DNA from: Tsukamurella sp040611135
Lineage (GTDB): Bacteria > Actinomycetota > Actinomycetes > Mycobacteriales > Mycobacteriaceae
DNA: 64,000 bases
NCBI RefSeq assembly: GCF_040611135.1
Contig: NZ_JBEXNL010000004.1
Span: 186,001-250,000, forward strand
Reading direction: 5' to 3'
A model generated the notes under the pieces. The model had not been told where the DNA came from, searched no databases, and worked only from the letters and a program-made list of their open reading frames with translations. This document shows, one piece after another, positions 18,645 through 27,150 of this stretch. A program made the position numbers and the translations under genes. The first letter of the stretch is position 1. Each line of letters begins with the position of its first letter.

Positions 18645-19877
18645 GTGAGATCGGCGTTCATCGGACTGTTCCTCCAGATCGGGCACATCGTGAAGACCTG
18701 GTGGCGCGGCGGGCCCGACTATCAGCAGCGCATCGCGTACTTCGACAGCCGCGGACTGCTCCGCGGCTTCCAACTCGTCGTCAGCGCCTGCGCGCTCGTT
18801 CTCGGCGGGTTGGCGGCGAACCTGCTCCTCGTCGATCAGGGTGACGCGCCGCACTTCTACGTCGTCGTACAGGTGATCGGCGCCGTGACCGGCCTGTTCT
18901 GGGCGATGCGGTGGCAGGTGCGGCCGGTGCCGTCCGAATCCGGCGCCATGTTCTTCGTGGTGACCTCCGACATCCTGATCGTCGCGGTCTCGGCGACGGA
19001 CGTCGACGTGATGGCCGACGCCTTCGGGCTGTCGGCGCTCACCCTCGTCGCGATCTTCGTGGCGTTCGTGCTGTCACCGGCGCAGTTCATGGCGAACGCC
19101 GGGATCTGCGCGGTCGCGATCGCGGCGTTCGCGGTGGGTATGTACCAGTCGTACGGCTGGCCCGAGACCGTGCTGAAGGTGACGCTGCTCGGGATCACCA
19201 CGATCGCGGTGCCCGCCTCCGTGCAGATCGGCCTCGCCTTCCTGTCGCAGGACGCCACCGAGTCCGACACCGATCCGCTGACGCGGACGCTGAACCGCCG
19301 CGGGTTCCACCGCGCGACCGGGATCCGGATCACCGATCTCGCCGCAGGGCGCCCGCAGGTGTCGGTCGCGCTGCTGCTGGTGGACGTCGACGACTTCAAG
19401 GCCATCAACGACGTGCACGGACACGAGACCGGCGACGCTGTTCTCACGCGCGTCGCCGACGTCCTCCGCGACGTGACGCAGGGCGGGCTCGTGGCACGTC
19501 TCGGTGGCGATGAGTTCGCGGTCCTCATGGTCGGTCGAGCCCGATCGCGCTATGTGCGGATCGCCAACCGGATCCACTGGTCGATCGAATCCGAAGCAGG
19601 TCTCGCCGGCGTGCCGGTCACCGCCAGTATCGGGGTGGCGATCGGCGATATCGCGGTCGCAGACGAGGAGGCCGCCGTCAGTCTCTTGCTGAACCGCGCG
19701 GATGAGGCGATGTACGAGGCGAAGCGGGGCGAGCAGCCCGTCGTGATCTCGACGGTGCTCGACTATCCCGCGCTGGGGGTGGTCCCGGTCGACGTCGAGC
19801 GCGTCGCTCCGCTCATGGGCCGGACCGGCCGTCAGTGCCGGCGCAAGCGGACGTCCACCGCGGGGCGGGCGAGCTGA
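18645..19877 (+). CDS. membrane diguanylate cyclase (GGDEF domain)
   Basis: A 410-residue protein with about six N-terminal membrane helices (residues about 43-205) and a C-terminal GGDEF domain. The catalytic GGDEF sequence is intact at 287-291, and the nucleotide-binding segment VDVDDFKAINDVHGH is present, so c-di-GMP synthesis is expected. No clear RxxD inhibitory site is seen just before GGDEF. The membrane part resembles sensor modules of other actinobacterial cyclases, but the signal is unknown. The GTG at 18645 was chosen because the hydrophobic N-terminus follows directly. It stands alone. Confidence 0.9.
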   Translation: MRSAFIGLFLQIGHIVKTWWRGGPDYQQRIAYFDSRGLLRGFQLVVSACALVLGGLAANLLLVDQGDAPHFYVVVQVIGAVTGLFWAMRWQVRPVPSESGAMFFVVTSDILIVAVSATDVDVMADAFGLSALTLVAIFVAFVLSPAQFMANAGICAVAIAAFAVGMYQSYGWPETVLKVTLLGITTIAVPASVQIGLAFLSQDATESDTDPLTRTLNRRGFHRATGIRITDLAAGRPQVSVALLLVDVDDFKAINDVHGHETGDAVLTRVADVLRDVTQGGLVARLGGDEFAVLMVGRARSRYVRIANRIHWSIESEAGLAGVPVTASIGVAIGDIAVADEEAAVSLLLNRADEAMYEAKRGEQPVVISTVLDYPALGVVPVDVERVAPLMGRTGRQCRRKRTSTAGRAS

Positions 19878-20108
19878 TCCGGCCGCGGTCCGCGCGGTGT
19901 GGCGGAGGTGACGTCGCGTCCCGATGACCGCGCGGCACCGTCGACGGATGACGACGATGACCGCGTCGACCTGCGGTAACGGTGACTACCGTCCATGCGC
20001 GGGACGTCAAGCGGACGCGGTCGTGATGAGAATCACCAGCGTGTGATTGTCTCGGCGCGAGCTCTCTAGCTGGGTTGATAGGCATTCGTGATGACTGTCC
20101 CAGGACGA

Positions 20109-20123
20109 ATCGACTTGTCCGAT
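20109..20123. promoter_or_regulatory. OxyR-like motif upstream of ahpC
   Basis: ATC-N9-GAT within ATCGACTTGTCCGAT matches the mycobacterial OxyR site layout (T-N11-A) and lies 63 bases before ahpC. A TACTGT at about 20138-20143 could be the -10 box. The remaining 19878-20185 stretch shows nothing else. No oxyR gene is in the window. Confidence 0.4.
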
Positions 20124-20185
20124 AAATTCATCCGACCTACTGTCGATCGCGAACCCACCGGTACCGAACGAAACGAGGACGCACC

Positions 20186-20749
20186 GTGTCGTTGATCAAC
20201 AAGCAGATCAAGCCCTTCACCGCCGAGGCATTCAAGAACGGCGACTTCATCACCGTCTCCGACCAGGACATCGCGGGCAAGTGGGCCGTCTTCTACTTCT
20301 ACCCGGCGGACTTCACCTTCGTGTGCCCGACCGAGCTCGGCGACCTCGCCGATCACTACGCGGAGCTGCAGGGCCTGGGCGTCGAGGTGTTCTCGGTCTC
20401 GACCGACACGCACTTCACCCACAAGGCGTGGCACGCCTCCTCGGACACCATCGCCAAGATCGAGTACGCGATGATCGGTGATCCGAGCCTGCAGATCAGC
20501 ACCGACTTCGAGGTGCTCCGCGAGGGCCAGGGTCTGGCCGACCGCGGCACCTTCCTCGTCGATCCCGACGGTGTCGTCCAGTTCACCGAGGTCACCGCGG
20601 AGGGTATCGGCCGCAACGCCGCCGAGCTGGTCCGCAAGGTGAAGGCCGCGCAGTACGTGCGCTCGCACCCGGGCGAGGTCTGCCCCGCGAAGTGGGAAGA
20701 GGGCGCCGAGACCCTCGCGCCGTCGCTGGAGCTCGTCGGCAAGATCTAG
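20186..20749 (+). CDS. ahpC: alkyl hydroperoxide reductase peroxidase subunit AhpC
   Basis: A 187-residue typical 2-Cys peroxiredoxin that reduces H2O2, organic peroxides and peroxynitrite. The peroxidatic Cys47 lies in FTFVCPTE and the resolving Cys166 in GEVCPAKW; both positions match the enterobacterial enzyme. This is the AhpF-dependent type rather than the mycobacterial AhpD-linked type, in agreement with ahpF following. GTG start with an ACGAGGA ribosome site. Confidence 0.97.
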   Translation: MSLINKQIKPFTAEAFKNGDFITVSDQDIAGKWAVFYFYPADFTFVCPTELGDLADHYAELQGLGVEVFSVSTDTHFTHKAWHASSDTIAKIEYAMIGDPSLQISTDFEVLREGQGLADRGTFLVDPDGVVQFTEVTAEGIGRNAAELVRKVKAAQYVRSHPGEVCPAKWEEGAETLAPSLELVGKI

Positions 20750-20853
20750 CGCCCGCACGACTGCGGGGTCGGACCCCTCCCGCCAGGGAGCCGCCTCCGC
20801 CTCGCGGTCGCACGCCACTCGCACTCGTATCTGAAGAAGAGGATCGGATCACC

Positions 20854-22434
20854 ATGCTCGAAGCCGCACTCGCCACGCAACTCAAGGGCCTGCTCGCCAA
20901 CGTCACGATGCCCGTCGAGCTCGTCTCGACGCCGGGCGACGGCCCGAAGGCGGCCGAACTCGTGGAGCTCCTCGACGAGATCGCGGGCATGTCCGATCAC
21001 ATTCGGCACGACCGGACCGGCGACGACCCGCGGACCCCGTCGTTCCTCATCCGTCGCGCCGGCACCGATATCGCGGTGCAGTTCGCCGGAATCCCACTGG
21101 GCCACGAGTTCTCGTCCCTGGTGCTGGCGCTGCTCCAGGTGGGCGGCCACCCGTCGAAGGAGGCGGCGGACCTGCTCGAGCAGGTGCGCGACCTCGAGGG
21201 GGAGTACCACTTCGAGACCTACTTCTCGCTGTCCTGCCAGAACTGCCCCGACGTGGTGCAGGCGCTCAACCTGATGGCGGTCCTCAACGCGCGGATCACC
21301 CATACCGCGATCGACGGTTCGCTGTTCCAGGACGAGGTCGACAGCCGCCGGGTGATGGCCGTCCCGACGGTGTTCGTCAACGGCGAGCTCTTCGACTCCG
21401 GCCGGATGAACCTCGAGCAGATCGTCGGCAAGCTCGACTCCGGCGCCGCCGAGCGCACCGCCGCGTCGCTGGGTGAGAAGGATCCGTTCGACGTGCTCGT
21501 CGTCGGCGGCGGACCGTCGGGCGCGACCGCCGCGGTCTACGCCGCCCGCAAGGGGATCCGCACCGGCGTCGTCGCCGAGCGGTTCGGCGGCCAGGTCCTC
21601 GACACCATGGCGATCGAGAACTTCACCTCGGTCAGTTACACCGAGGGCCCGCGGTTCGCGGCCGAGCTCGAGAGCCAGGTCCGCCAGTACGACGTGGACA
21701 TCATGAACACCCAGCGCGGCGCGACGCTGGGCCGCGACGAGGAGTCGGGGCTGATCTCCGTCGGCCTGGCCAGCGGGGCCGAGCTGCGTTCGCGCACCGT
21801 CGTGATCTCGACGGGCGCCCGGTGGCGCTCGATGGACGTGCCCGGCGAGGCGGAGTACCGCAACAAGGGCGTCACCTACTGCCCGCATTGCGACGGTCCG
21901 CTGTTCAAGGGCAAGCGCGTCGCCGTCATCGGCGGCGGCAACTCGGGCGTCGAGGCCGCGATCGACCTCGCGGGCATCGTCTCCCACGTCACCCTCATCG
22001 AGTTCGACGCGGAGCTGCGAGCGGACCAGGTCCTGCAGCGCAAGCTGCGCAGCCTGCCCAACGTCGACGTTCTCGTCAGCTCGATGACCACCGAGGTCGT
22101 CGGCGACGGCGGCGCGGTGACGGGCCTGGCGTACAAGGACCGCACGACCGGCGAGCAGCGTTCGCTGGATCTCGACGGTGTCTTCGTCCAGATCGGTCTC
22201 CTGCCGAACACGGAGTGGCTCGAGGGCGTGCTCGAGCTGAGCCCGCGCGGCGAGATCGTCGTCGACGGGGCGGGGCGCACCTCGCTGCCGGGCGTCTTCG
22301 CGGCCGGGGACTGCACGACGGTGCCGTTCAAGCAGATCGTCGTCGCCGCCGGGTCCGGCGCGACGGCGGCGCTCAGCGCGTTCGATCACATCATCCGGAC
22401 GGACGTCCCGGCGGAGTCCGCCACCGTCGGCTGA
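20854..22434 (+). CDS. ahpF: alkyl hydroperoxide reductase flavoprotein subunit AhpF
   Basis: A 526-residue NAD(P)H:AhpC disulfide reductase. The N-terminal double-thioredoxin domain carries CQNC at 128-131, the FAD motif is GGGPSGATAA, the thioredoxin-reductase-like centre is CPHC at 343-346, the NAD motif is GGGNSG, and the FAD end motif is GVFAAGDCT. Electrons pass from NADH through FAD, CPHC and CQNC to AhpC. The ATG at 20854 has an AAGAAGAGG site. It lies 104 bases after ahpC, and a terminator follows. Confidence 0.97.
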   Translation: MLEAALATQLKGLLANVTMPVELVSTPGDGPKAAELVELLDEIAGMSDHIRHDRTGDDPRTPSFLIRRAGTDIAVQFAGIPLGHEFSSLVLALLQVGGHPSKEAADLLEQVRDLEGEYHFETYFSLSCQNCPDVVQALNLMAVLNARITHTAIDGSLFQDEVDSRRVMAVPTVFVNGELFDSGRMNLEQIVGKLDSGAAERTAASLGEKDPFDVLVVGGGPSGATAAVYAARKGIRTGVVAERFGGQVLDTMAIENFTSVSYTEGPRFAAELESQVRQYDVDIMNTQRGATLGRDEESGLISVGLASGAELRSRTVVISTGARWRSMDVPGEAEYRNKGVTYCPHCDGPLFKGKRVAVIGGGNSGVEAAIDLAGIVSHVTLIEFDAELRADQVLQRKLRSLPNVDVLVSSMTTEVVGDGGAVTGLAYKDRTTGEQRSLDLDGVFVQIGLLPNTEWLEGVLELSPRGEIVVDGAGRTSLPGVFAAGDCTTVPFKQIVVAAGSGATAALSAFDHIIRTDVPAESATVG

Positions 22435-22448
22435 CCCACTGATCGCCA

Positions 22449-22479
22449 CGAGGGGCCGGGCCGTGCGCCCGGCCCCTCG
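22449..22479 (+). terminator. hairpin terminator after ahpF
   Basis: A 13-bp GC-rich stem (22449-22461 with 22467-22479, arm CGAGGGGCCGGGC) and a 5-base loop, followed by TTCGCTT. Confidence 0.8.
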
Positions 22480-22631
22480 TTCGCTTCAGTGAAAGCCCGG
22501 ACACGGGTACCGTCGGACCGCTAATTTCTGAGTTGGCAGACATTGGCTCCAACGATCCCTGGGACAGCCCGGTGGGTCGACTAGCACGGGCTTCACCCTC
22601 CGTGCCAGTGATCAGGCGGGAGTTGGCACTG

Positions 22632-23996
22632 ATGCACACAGACGTGATGGCGGTTTCGGGGATCGTCGACTGGGAGAGTCTCACCGGGCAGTCGAAGTTC
22701 GTCATCGACATCGTGAGCATCCCGATCTTCAGCGCGATCGCCGGCCTGATCACCAACTGGACCGGCGTCATCATGCTGTTCTCGCCCAGCAACTTCACCG
22801 GGTTCTACGTGCCCGGCCTCGCGGCCCTCTTCCGGCTGCTGCCGCGGAAGGTCCAGATCCTGCCGATCTTCGCGCCGGGCGGGATCCTCGGCTTCCAGGG
22901 TTTCATCCCCTGTCGCGCGGAGAAGATGGCCAGCCTCCTCGTGGACATGTCCATCTCGCGGATCGGCAGCGTCGGCACGTTCTACCAGGAACTCGAACCC
23001 GACAAGATGGCGGAGTTCATGGCCCGCGAGGCCAGGCCGCACGTGCGGCGCATCGCCGTCGACGCCATCGAGACGCAGTACAAGTGGCTGTGGGACACGA
23101 TGCCGGCGCCCCTGCAGGACAACGTGATCGCGACCATCGACAAGCGTGTCCCGCAGATCTCGCAGCGCGCATTCCGGCGGGTGGGCGAGCACATCGACGA
23201 GCTGCTCGACGTCAAGCTGATGACCGTCAACCATCTGCGCCGCAACCCGGCGGTGCTCAGTGAGATCTTCCAGGGCATGGGCAAGCCGGAACTGCGGTTC
23301 ATGGTGAAGATCGGCGCCCTCGGGTTCTTCTTCGGCATCCCGCTGGCGCTGTACCTGTCCTGGGTGCACATGGCGCACCCGCCCGTGCTCAGCGCGATCC
23401 CGTCGTGGCTGGTGGTGCTGTGCGGCGCCGCGCTGATCGGCGTGATCGTGAACATCCTCGCGATCAAGATCGTCTTCGAGCCCGGCGATCCGCAGCCCCG
23501 CTACAAGTACCTGTGGAAGCAGGGGATCTTCCCCAAGCGCCAGCACGAGGCCGCGGCGCAGGTCGCGGACATGATGTCGGAGAAGGTGCTCACCGTCAGC
23601 AATTTCTCGCACGAGCTGCTGTTCGGCGCCAGCGGCGACAAGACCGCCGCTTACCTCGCCGAGGTCATCTCGGAGGAGCTCGACGCGATCTTCACGCCGG
23701 TCGCCACCACGGTGGGCCGCACGACGGGCATCGTCGACCTCGACCTGCTCGAGCGCAAGGTCAGCCAGGAGATCGTGGACCTGACGCCCGAGCTGTTCTA
23801 CGACAAGGAGTTCAACGAGGAGAAGGCGAAGAAGATCGCCGCGTTCTCCACGAAGAAGTTCCGCGAGCTCAAGCCCTCCGAGTTCAGCGAGATGCTGTAC
23901 GCGGCCATCGAGCAGGACGCCTGGCTGCTGTACGCGCACGGGGGGCTGCTCGGCATCTTCGTCGGCGGCGCGCACATCTTCCTGTTCGGGGCCTGA
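22632..23996 (+). CDS. DUF445-family membrane protein (first paralogue)
   Basis: A 454-residue membrane protein. The family motif GLITNWTGVIMLFSP sits in the N-terminal membrane segment, a large helical cytoplasmic region follows, a second membrane pair is near residues 235-285 (with VNILAIKIVFEPGDP), and a final helix is at the C-terminus. DUF445 proteins (YheB/YjiN type) have no proven function. A related protein is encoded at 25278-26675, so the pair may act together. The ATG at 22632 has a GCGGGAG site; the in-frame TTG at 22533 would add an unlikely polar extension. Confidence 0.8.
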   Translation: MHTDVMAVSGIVDWESLTGQSKFVIDIVSIPIFSAIAGLITNWTGVIMLFSPSNFTGFYVPGLAALFRLLPRKVQILPIFAPGGILGFQGFIPCRAEKMASLLVDMSISRIGSVGTFYQELEPDKMAEFMAREARPHVRRIAVDAIETQYKWLWDTMPAPLQDNVIATIDKRVPQISQRAFRRVGEHIDELLDVKLMTVNHLRRNPAVLSEIFQGMGKPELRFMVKIGALGFFFGIPLALYLSWVHMAHPPVLSAIPSWLVVLCGAALIGVIVNILAIKIVFEPGDPQPRYKYLWKQGIFPKRQHEAAAQVADMMSEKVLTVSNFSHELLFGASGDKTAAYLAEVISEELDAIFTPVATTVGRTTGIVDLDLLERKVSQEIVDLTPELFYDKEFNEEKAKKIAAFSTKKFRELKPSEFSEMLYAAIEQDAWLLYAHGGLLGIFVGGAHIFLFGA

Positions 23997-24021
23997 GCGG
24001 GTCGGCCCTGAGCGGGTCGGC
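23992..24021. repeat. tandem 15-bp duplication at the end of the DUF445 gene
   Basis: CCTGAGCGGGTCGGC occurs twice in perfect tandem; the first copy contains the TGA stop codon. A GTCGGGCCCGAC palindrome follows at 24029-24040 between the two convergent genes and may help termination. Confidence 0.6.
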
Positions 24022-24068
24022 TGCGCCCGTCGGGCCCGACGGTGCCCCCTCCGCCGGTCGGGCCGGGG

Positions 24069-25046
24069 TCAGCCGGCGTCGGCGAGCTCCTGCGAGCGCT
24101 TCCCACGCCCGGACCCCGTCAGCTTCTTGCCGTGGGGGCCGCGCTTGCCGAGGTACTTGTCCCGGCGACCGTCGTCGGCCCATCCGCCGGCGTTGTACTC
24201 GTCGAGGTCGAACGCCATCCCGATGAACTGCGAACCGAACGCCGTGATCCGGATGCTCCGGAAGATCGTGTGCGCTTTCGACACGCTCTCGATCGCGTGC
24301 ACAGCGGCCGGCTGCACCTCGAGGAGCGCGTACCGGCGGTAGTCGTCCACGGGCTCGTCGGACATCTCGAGCAGTCCGAGCCGGTGCAGGTTCGCGAAGT
24401 AGCTCCGGTCCTGTTCCGGCCGTTCGCAACCGGCCATCTCGGCGACCATCGACAGGTCGCCGAGGAGGAGCTCCGAGCCGATCATGAAGAGCGTCTTGGT
24501 GCGGACGTCGATGAGCGGCTGGGTGCCGGCCTTGCCCATGAATCGGAGGATGCGGGCCTCGTCGGGGAGCAACTGGTCGACGATGTGGCCGAAGGACGGG
24601 TGGTGGTCCTCGAGTCCCTTGTTCGGACGCTGCGAGAGCCGGATGAGAGCGTTGCCCCGCTTGCGCAGGCCCGCGGGCGACGATCGCCGCGCCGATCCGA
24701 GGCCGCCGAGGAGACCGCCGTCGACCAACCCGGTGATGTCGCCCAGGCCGAGCGCGTCCGCGCCCTGCTGGAGTGGGGCGACCGCGGCGGCGGCCATCGT
24801 CGTGGCCGGCTCGAGGACGGGCTCGACGATCGGCAGTGCGGTGTCGCTCAGCTTGCCGACGGCGTCCGACAGTGTGCCACCGGTGATCTGCTCGAGCGGC
24901 GCAGTGAGCCCCTCGGCGAGGTGGCCGAAGAGGGGGATCCCGCCCAGGCCGCCGCGAGCCCGGGGGGAGTCGCCACGTGCGGCGTCGTCCTGCGACGGCG
25001 ACCCGCCGGTCTGCGACTTCTTGTGCTTCTTACCTTTGTCCGACAT
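24069..25046 (-). CDS. DUF4393 / Abi-alpha-like protein
   Basis: A 325-residue protein. The first 130 residues are basic, then glycine- and alanine-rich. Residues about 145-270 (LPDEARILRFM, GTQPLIDVRTKT, NLHRLGLLEMSD) look like the DUF4393/Abi-alpha domain, some members of which were named from phage abortive infection. The C-terminus is very basic and may bind nucleic acid. It lies convergently between two DUF445 paralogues. No toxin-like catalytic motif is visible, so a defence role is only a possibility. Confidence 0.6.
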   Translation of the reverse strand: MSDKGKKHKKSQTGGSPSQDDAARGDSPRARGGLGGIPLFGHLAEGLTAPLEQITGGTLSDAVGKLSDTALPIVEPVLEPATTMAAAAVAPLQQGADALGLGDITGLVDGGLLGGLGSARRSSPAGLRKRGNALIRLSQRPNKGLEDHHPSFGHIVDQLLPDEARILRFMGKAGTQPLIDVRTKTLFMIGSELLLGDLSMVAEMAGCERPEQDRSYFANLHRLGLLEMSDEPVDDYRRYALLEVQPAAVHAIESVSKAHTIFRSIRITAFGSQFIGMAFDLDEYNAGGWADDGRRDKYLGKRGPHGKKLTGSGRGKRSQELADAG

Positions 25047-25277
25047 CCGATTCCCGCCCGTCGATGGCCCGGCCCGTTCATGCTAGCCAGGCCGCCGCCC
25101 GCCCGGATCCTTTCCGCGGAGAACCTGTAGCGAAGATACCGCTTTGCAATGGTGCGAGGTTCATCGACGGACGGCCACGACATGCGCAGTCAGGGCTGGT
25201 GCGAACTCCGCCGAACCGCCACGGGCGCTGCCTTCGCACGCACACAATACGAGGCACTGCGCAACCCGGAGGTGTCC

Positions 25278-26675
25278 ATGCAGTCCTGGTCAGAGATCGT
25301 CTCCGACTTCGGCCGGAACTGGCCGGTGTACGCGTCCATGCCGATCATCGCGGCCCTCATCGGCTACGGCACCAAGCTGGTCGCGATCAAGATGATGTTC
25401 CGGCCCCAGCGGTTCAAGGGCATCGGGAAGGTCGGCTGGCAGGGTATCATCCCCCGGCGCTCGCAGCAGATGGTCGACGTCCTCTGCGACACCCTCACGG
25501 GGCGCCTCATCTCCGCCCGCGAGATCGCCGAGAAGGTCGACGGTGCCGAGGTCGCGGCGCTGATCGAGCGGCCGCTCCGCGCAGAGGTGGCGCGGATCGC
25601 GCGCGGCATTCTCCCCGAGTACCAGCCCGCGCTGTGGCACGTCCTGCCCCCGGTCGCCCAGGACCTCGTCATCGAGCGGGTGCAGGACGCAGCACCCGAT
25701 GTGGTCGTCCGGATCACCGAGGCGATCACCGACGACGTCGACGAGCTCTTCGACCTCAAGGCCATGGTCACCGAGGAGTTCCTCGCCGATCCGGACACCC
25801 TGGAGTCGATGTTCCTCGACGTGGGCCGCCGTGAGTTCGCGTTCATCCGGCGCAGCGGCCTGGTGTTCGGCTTCTGCATCGGCCTGGTGCAGTTGCTGGT
25901 GTGGGCGCTGTTCCACAACCCGTACGTGATGCCCCTGTTCGGCCTGTTCACCGGCTGGTTCACCGACTGGGCTGCGTTGCGACTGATCTTCAACCCGAAG
26001 GAGCCCACGAAGTACCTGGGCGTGATCACCTGGCAGGGACTGTTCCTCAAGCACCGCATTCCGGTCTCGCAGGAGTACGGCACCCTCATCGCCACGCGCG
26101 TCCTGACCTCCGACCGTCTGATGCGTGCGGTGTTCACCGGGAAGAACTCGCCGAAGGTGGTCCTGGTGATCGCCGACGTGATCGAGGACGCTCTCCGCGA
26201 CGGTCTCGGCGACCTGCAGCAGCTCGCCGGGATCGATGCGGTGTCGATGCCGGTTCTCAAGGACCTGGGCCTCGAGGCGCTGCCCGGGTTCGGCGCGCTC
26301 GGTGGTGACGAGGGCGAGCTCCCGGTCGGGGCGCTGCTGGGACTGGTCTCGGGAGTGCTGAGCAGTCCTGTCCGCGGCGCGACGGGGTTCGGTCTCGACC
26401 TGGTGCACGTGCAGTCGATGTGCCAGGCCGCCGCGTCCGACATGGCCGCCGTGCTGCCGAAGGTCCTGCACGGGGCGGAGGAATACCTCACCCGCGCCAT
26501 GGAGATCCAGCCGATCATGGCCGAGAAGATGGCGGCGATGACGCCGGAGGAGTTCGAGGGGGTGTTGCGGCCGGCGTTCCAGGCCGACGAGCGGACGCTG
26601 ATCGTGGTCGGCGCGATCCTCGGCTTCTTGGTCGGTGAGCTGCAGGTCGTGCTGGTGGAGCACCTGACCCACTGA
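25278..26675 (+). CDS. DUF445-family membrane protein (second paralogue)
   Basis: A 465-residue membrane protein of the same family as 22632-23996. The motif GYGTKLVAIKMMFRP near the N-terminus and GWFTDWAALRLIFNPKEP in the middle are matching half-modules, each followed by a GxxxQGxxP(R/K) segment (WQGIIPRRSQ, WQGLFLKHR). A hydrophobic C-terminal helix closes it. Function is unknown; an envelope role is often supposed. The ATG at 25278 follows CGGAGGTG. Downstream begins a new regulatory region, so it probably ends its unit. Confidence 0.8.
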   Translation: MQSWSEIVSDFGRNWPVYASMPIIAALIGYGTKLVAIKMMFRPQRFKGIGKVGWQGIIPRRSQQMVDVLCDTLTGRLISAREIAEKVDGAEVAALIERPLRAEVARIARGILPEYQPALWHVLPPVAQDLVIERVQDAAPDVVVRITEAITDDVDELFDLKAMVTEEFLADPDTLESMFLDVGRREFAFIRRSGLVFGFCIGLVQLLVWALFHNPYVMPLFGLFTGWFTDWAALRLIFNPKEPTKYLGVITWQGLFLKHRIPVSQEYGTLIATRVLTSDRLMRAVFTGKNSPKVVLVIADVIEDALRDGLGDLQQLAGIDAVSMPVLKDLGLEALPGFGALGGDEGELPVGALLGLVSGVLSSPVRGATGFGLDLVHVQSMCQAAASDMAAVLPKVLHGAEEYLTRAMEIQPIMAEKMAAMTPEEFEGVLRPAFQADERTLIVVGAILGFLVGELQVVLVEHLTH

Positions 26676-26680
26676 TGAAA

Positions 26681-26696
26681 TGTGATGTGTGTCACA
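26681..26696. promoter_or_regulatory. perfect CRP/GlxR-type site
   Basis: TGTGATGTGTGTCACA matches TGTGA-N6-TCACA exactly. It lies about 96 bases before the small-protein gene at 26777, suggesting control by cAMP level or carbon source. Confidence 0.65.
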
Positions 26697-26712
26697 ACGC
26701 GTTGCGTCATGT

Positions 26713-26751
26713 TTACGCGGCGCGTAATTTCTTCATTACGCAAACGCGTAA
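26713..26751. promoter_or_regulatory. two related palindromes, probable twin operator
   Basis: TTACGCG-G-CGCGTAA (26713-26727) and TTACGC-AAAC-GCGTAA (26736-26751) share the same half-site and are about 23 bp apart centre to centre, close to two helical turns. An AACGCGTT palindrome sits at 26696-26703. They lie 25-65 bases before the next gene, where a dimeric repressor would block transcription. The PhaR-like protein at 27151 is one candidate. Confidence 0.6.
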
Positions 26752-26776
26752 CAAACGATCACAGCAGGAGGACATC

Positions 26777-27022
26777 ATGGGTAACAGCACGAAGTCGAAG
26801 AAGGCCGCCACCGAGCCGTCGATCAGCAACTTCCTCTCGGGCGTCGTCGGCAACACCAAGGACCTCGTCGACAACCTCATCGAGAACGTCGAGAGCGCCG
26901 AGAAGAGCGCCCGTAAGGGTGTCAGCAAGATCGCCAAGCAGGACATCAAGAACCTGCGCAAGCAGACGGAGAACCTGAACGACCAGGTCAAGAAGCTCTC
27001 CAAGGTCACCAAGGCCAAGTGA
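26777..27022 (+). CDS. small Lys-rich amphipathic helical protein, phasin-like
   Basis: An 81-residue protein, almost entirely predicted helix, with regular hydrophobic spacing (LVDNLIENVESAEKSARKGV, then KNLRKQTENLNDQVKKL) and a Lys-rich tail. There is no signal peptide and no Cys. Such proteins can coat storage granules (phasins) or bind DNA or membranes. The next gene encodes a PhaR-type regulator, which favours a granule-associated role, but no PHA synthase is in the window. It has a strong CAGGAGGA ribosome site and a heavily controlled promoter, as expected for a highly expressed protein. Confidence 0.7.
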   Translation: MGNSTKSKKAATEPSISNFLSGVVGNTKDLVDNLIENVESAEKSARKGVSKIAKQDIKNLRKQTENLNDQVKKLSKVTKAK

Positions 27023-27052
27023 CTCGGGAGCTCGATTCCCACGATCTTCGAG

Positions 27053-27089
27053 GATCACCCGGAGTGCCCGCCGTGCGGGTCCCGGGTGA
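27053..27089 (+). terminator. hairpin terminator after the small-protein gene
   Basis: Arms ATCACCCGG (27053-27061) and CCGGGTGAT (27081-27089), with an inner CCCGC/GCGGG hairpin, followed by TCTGCGTT. Confidence 0.65.
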
Positions 27090-27150
27090 TTCTGCGTTCG
27101 GGCCCCCGGCGGTAGGCTCGGGACCGGGCGACGCCCGACGAGGAGGGGTC

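Noticed and set aside
24069..25046. Complete abortive-infection system
   Set aside because: The gene shows only a possible DUF4393/Abi-alpha domain. There is no nuclease, toxin or partner gene, so a defence island cannot be claimed.
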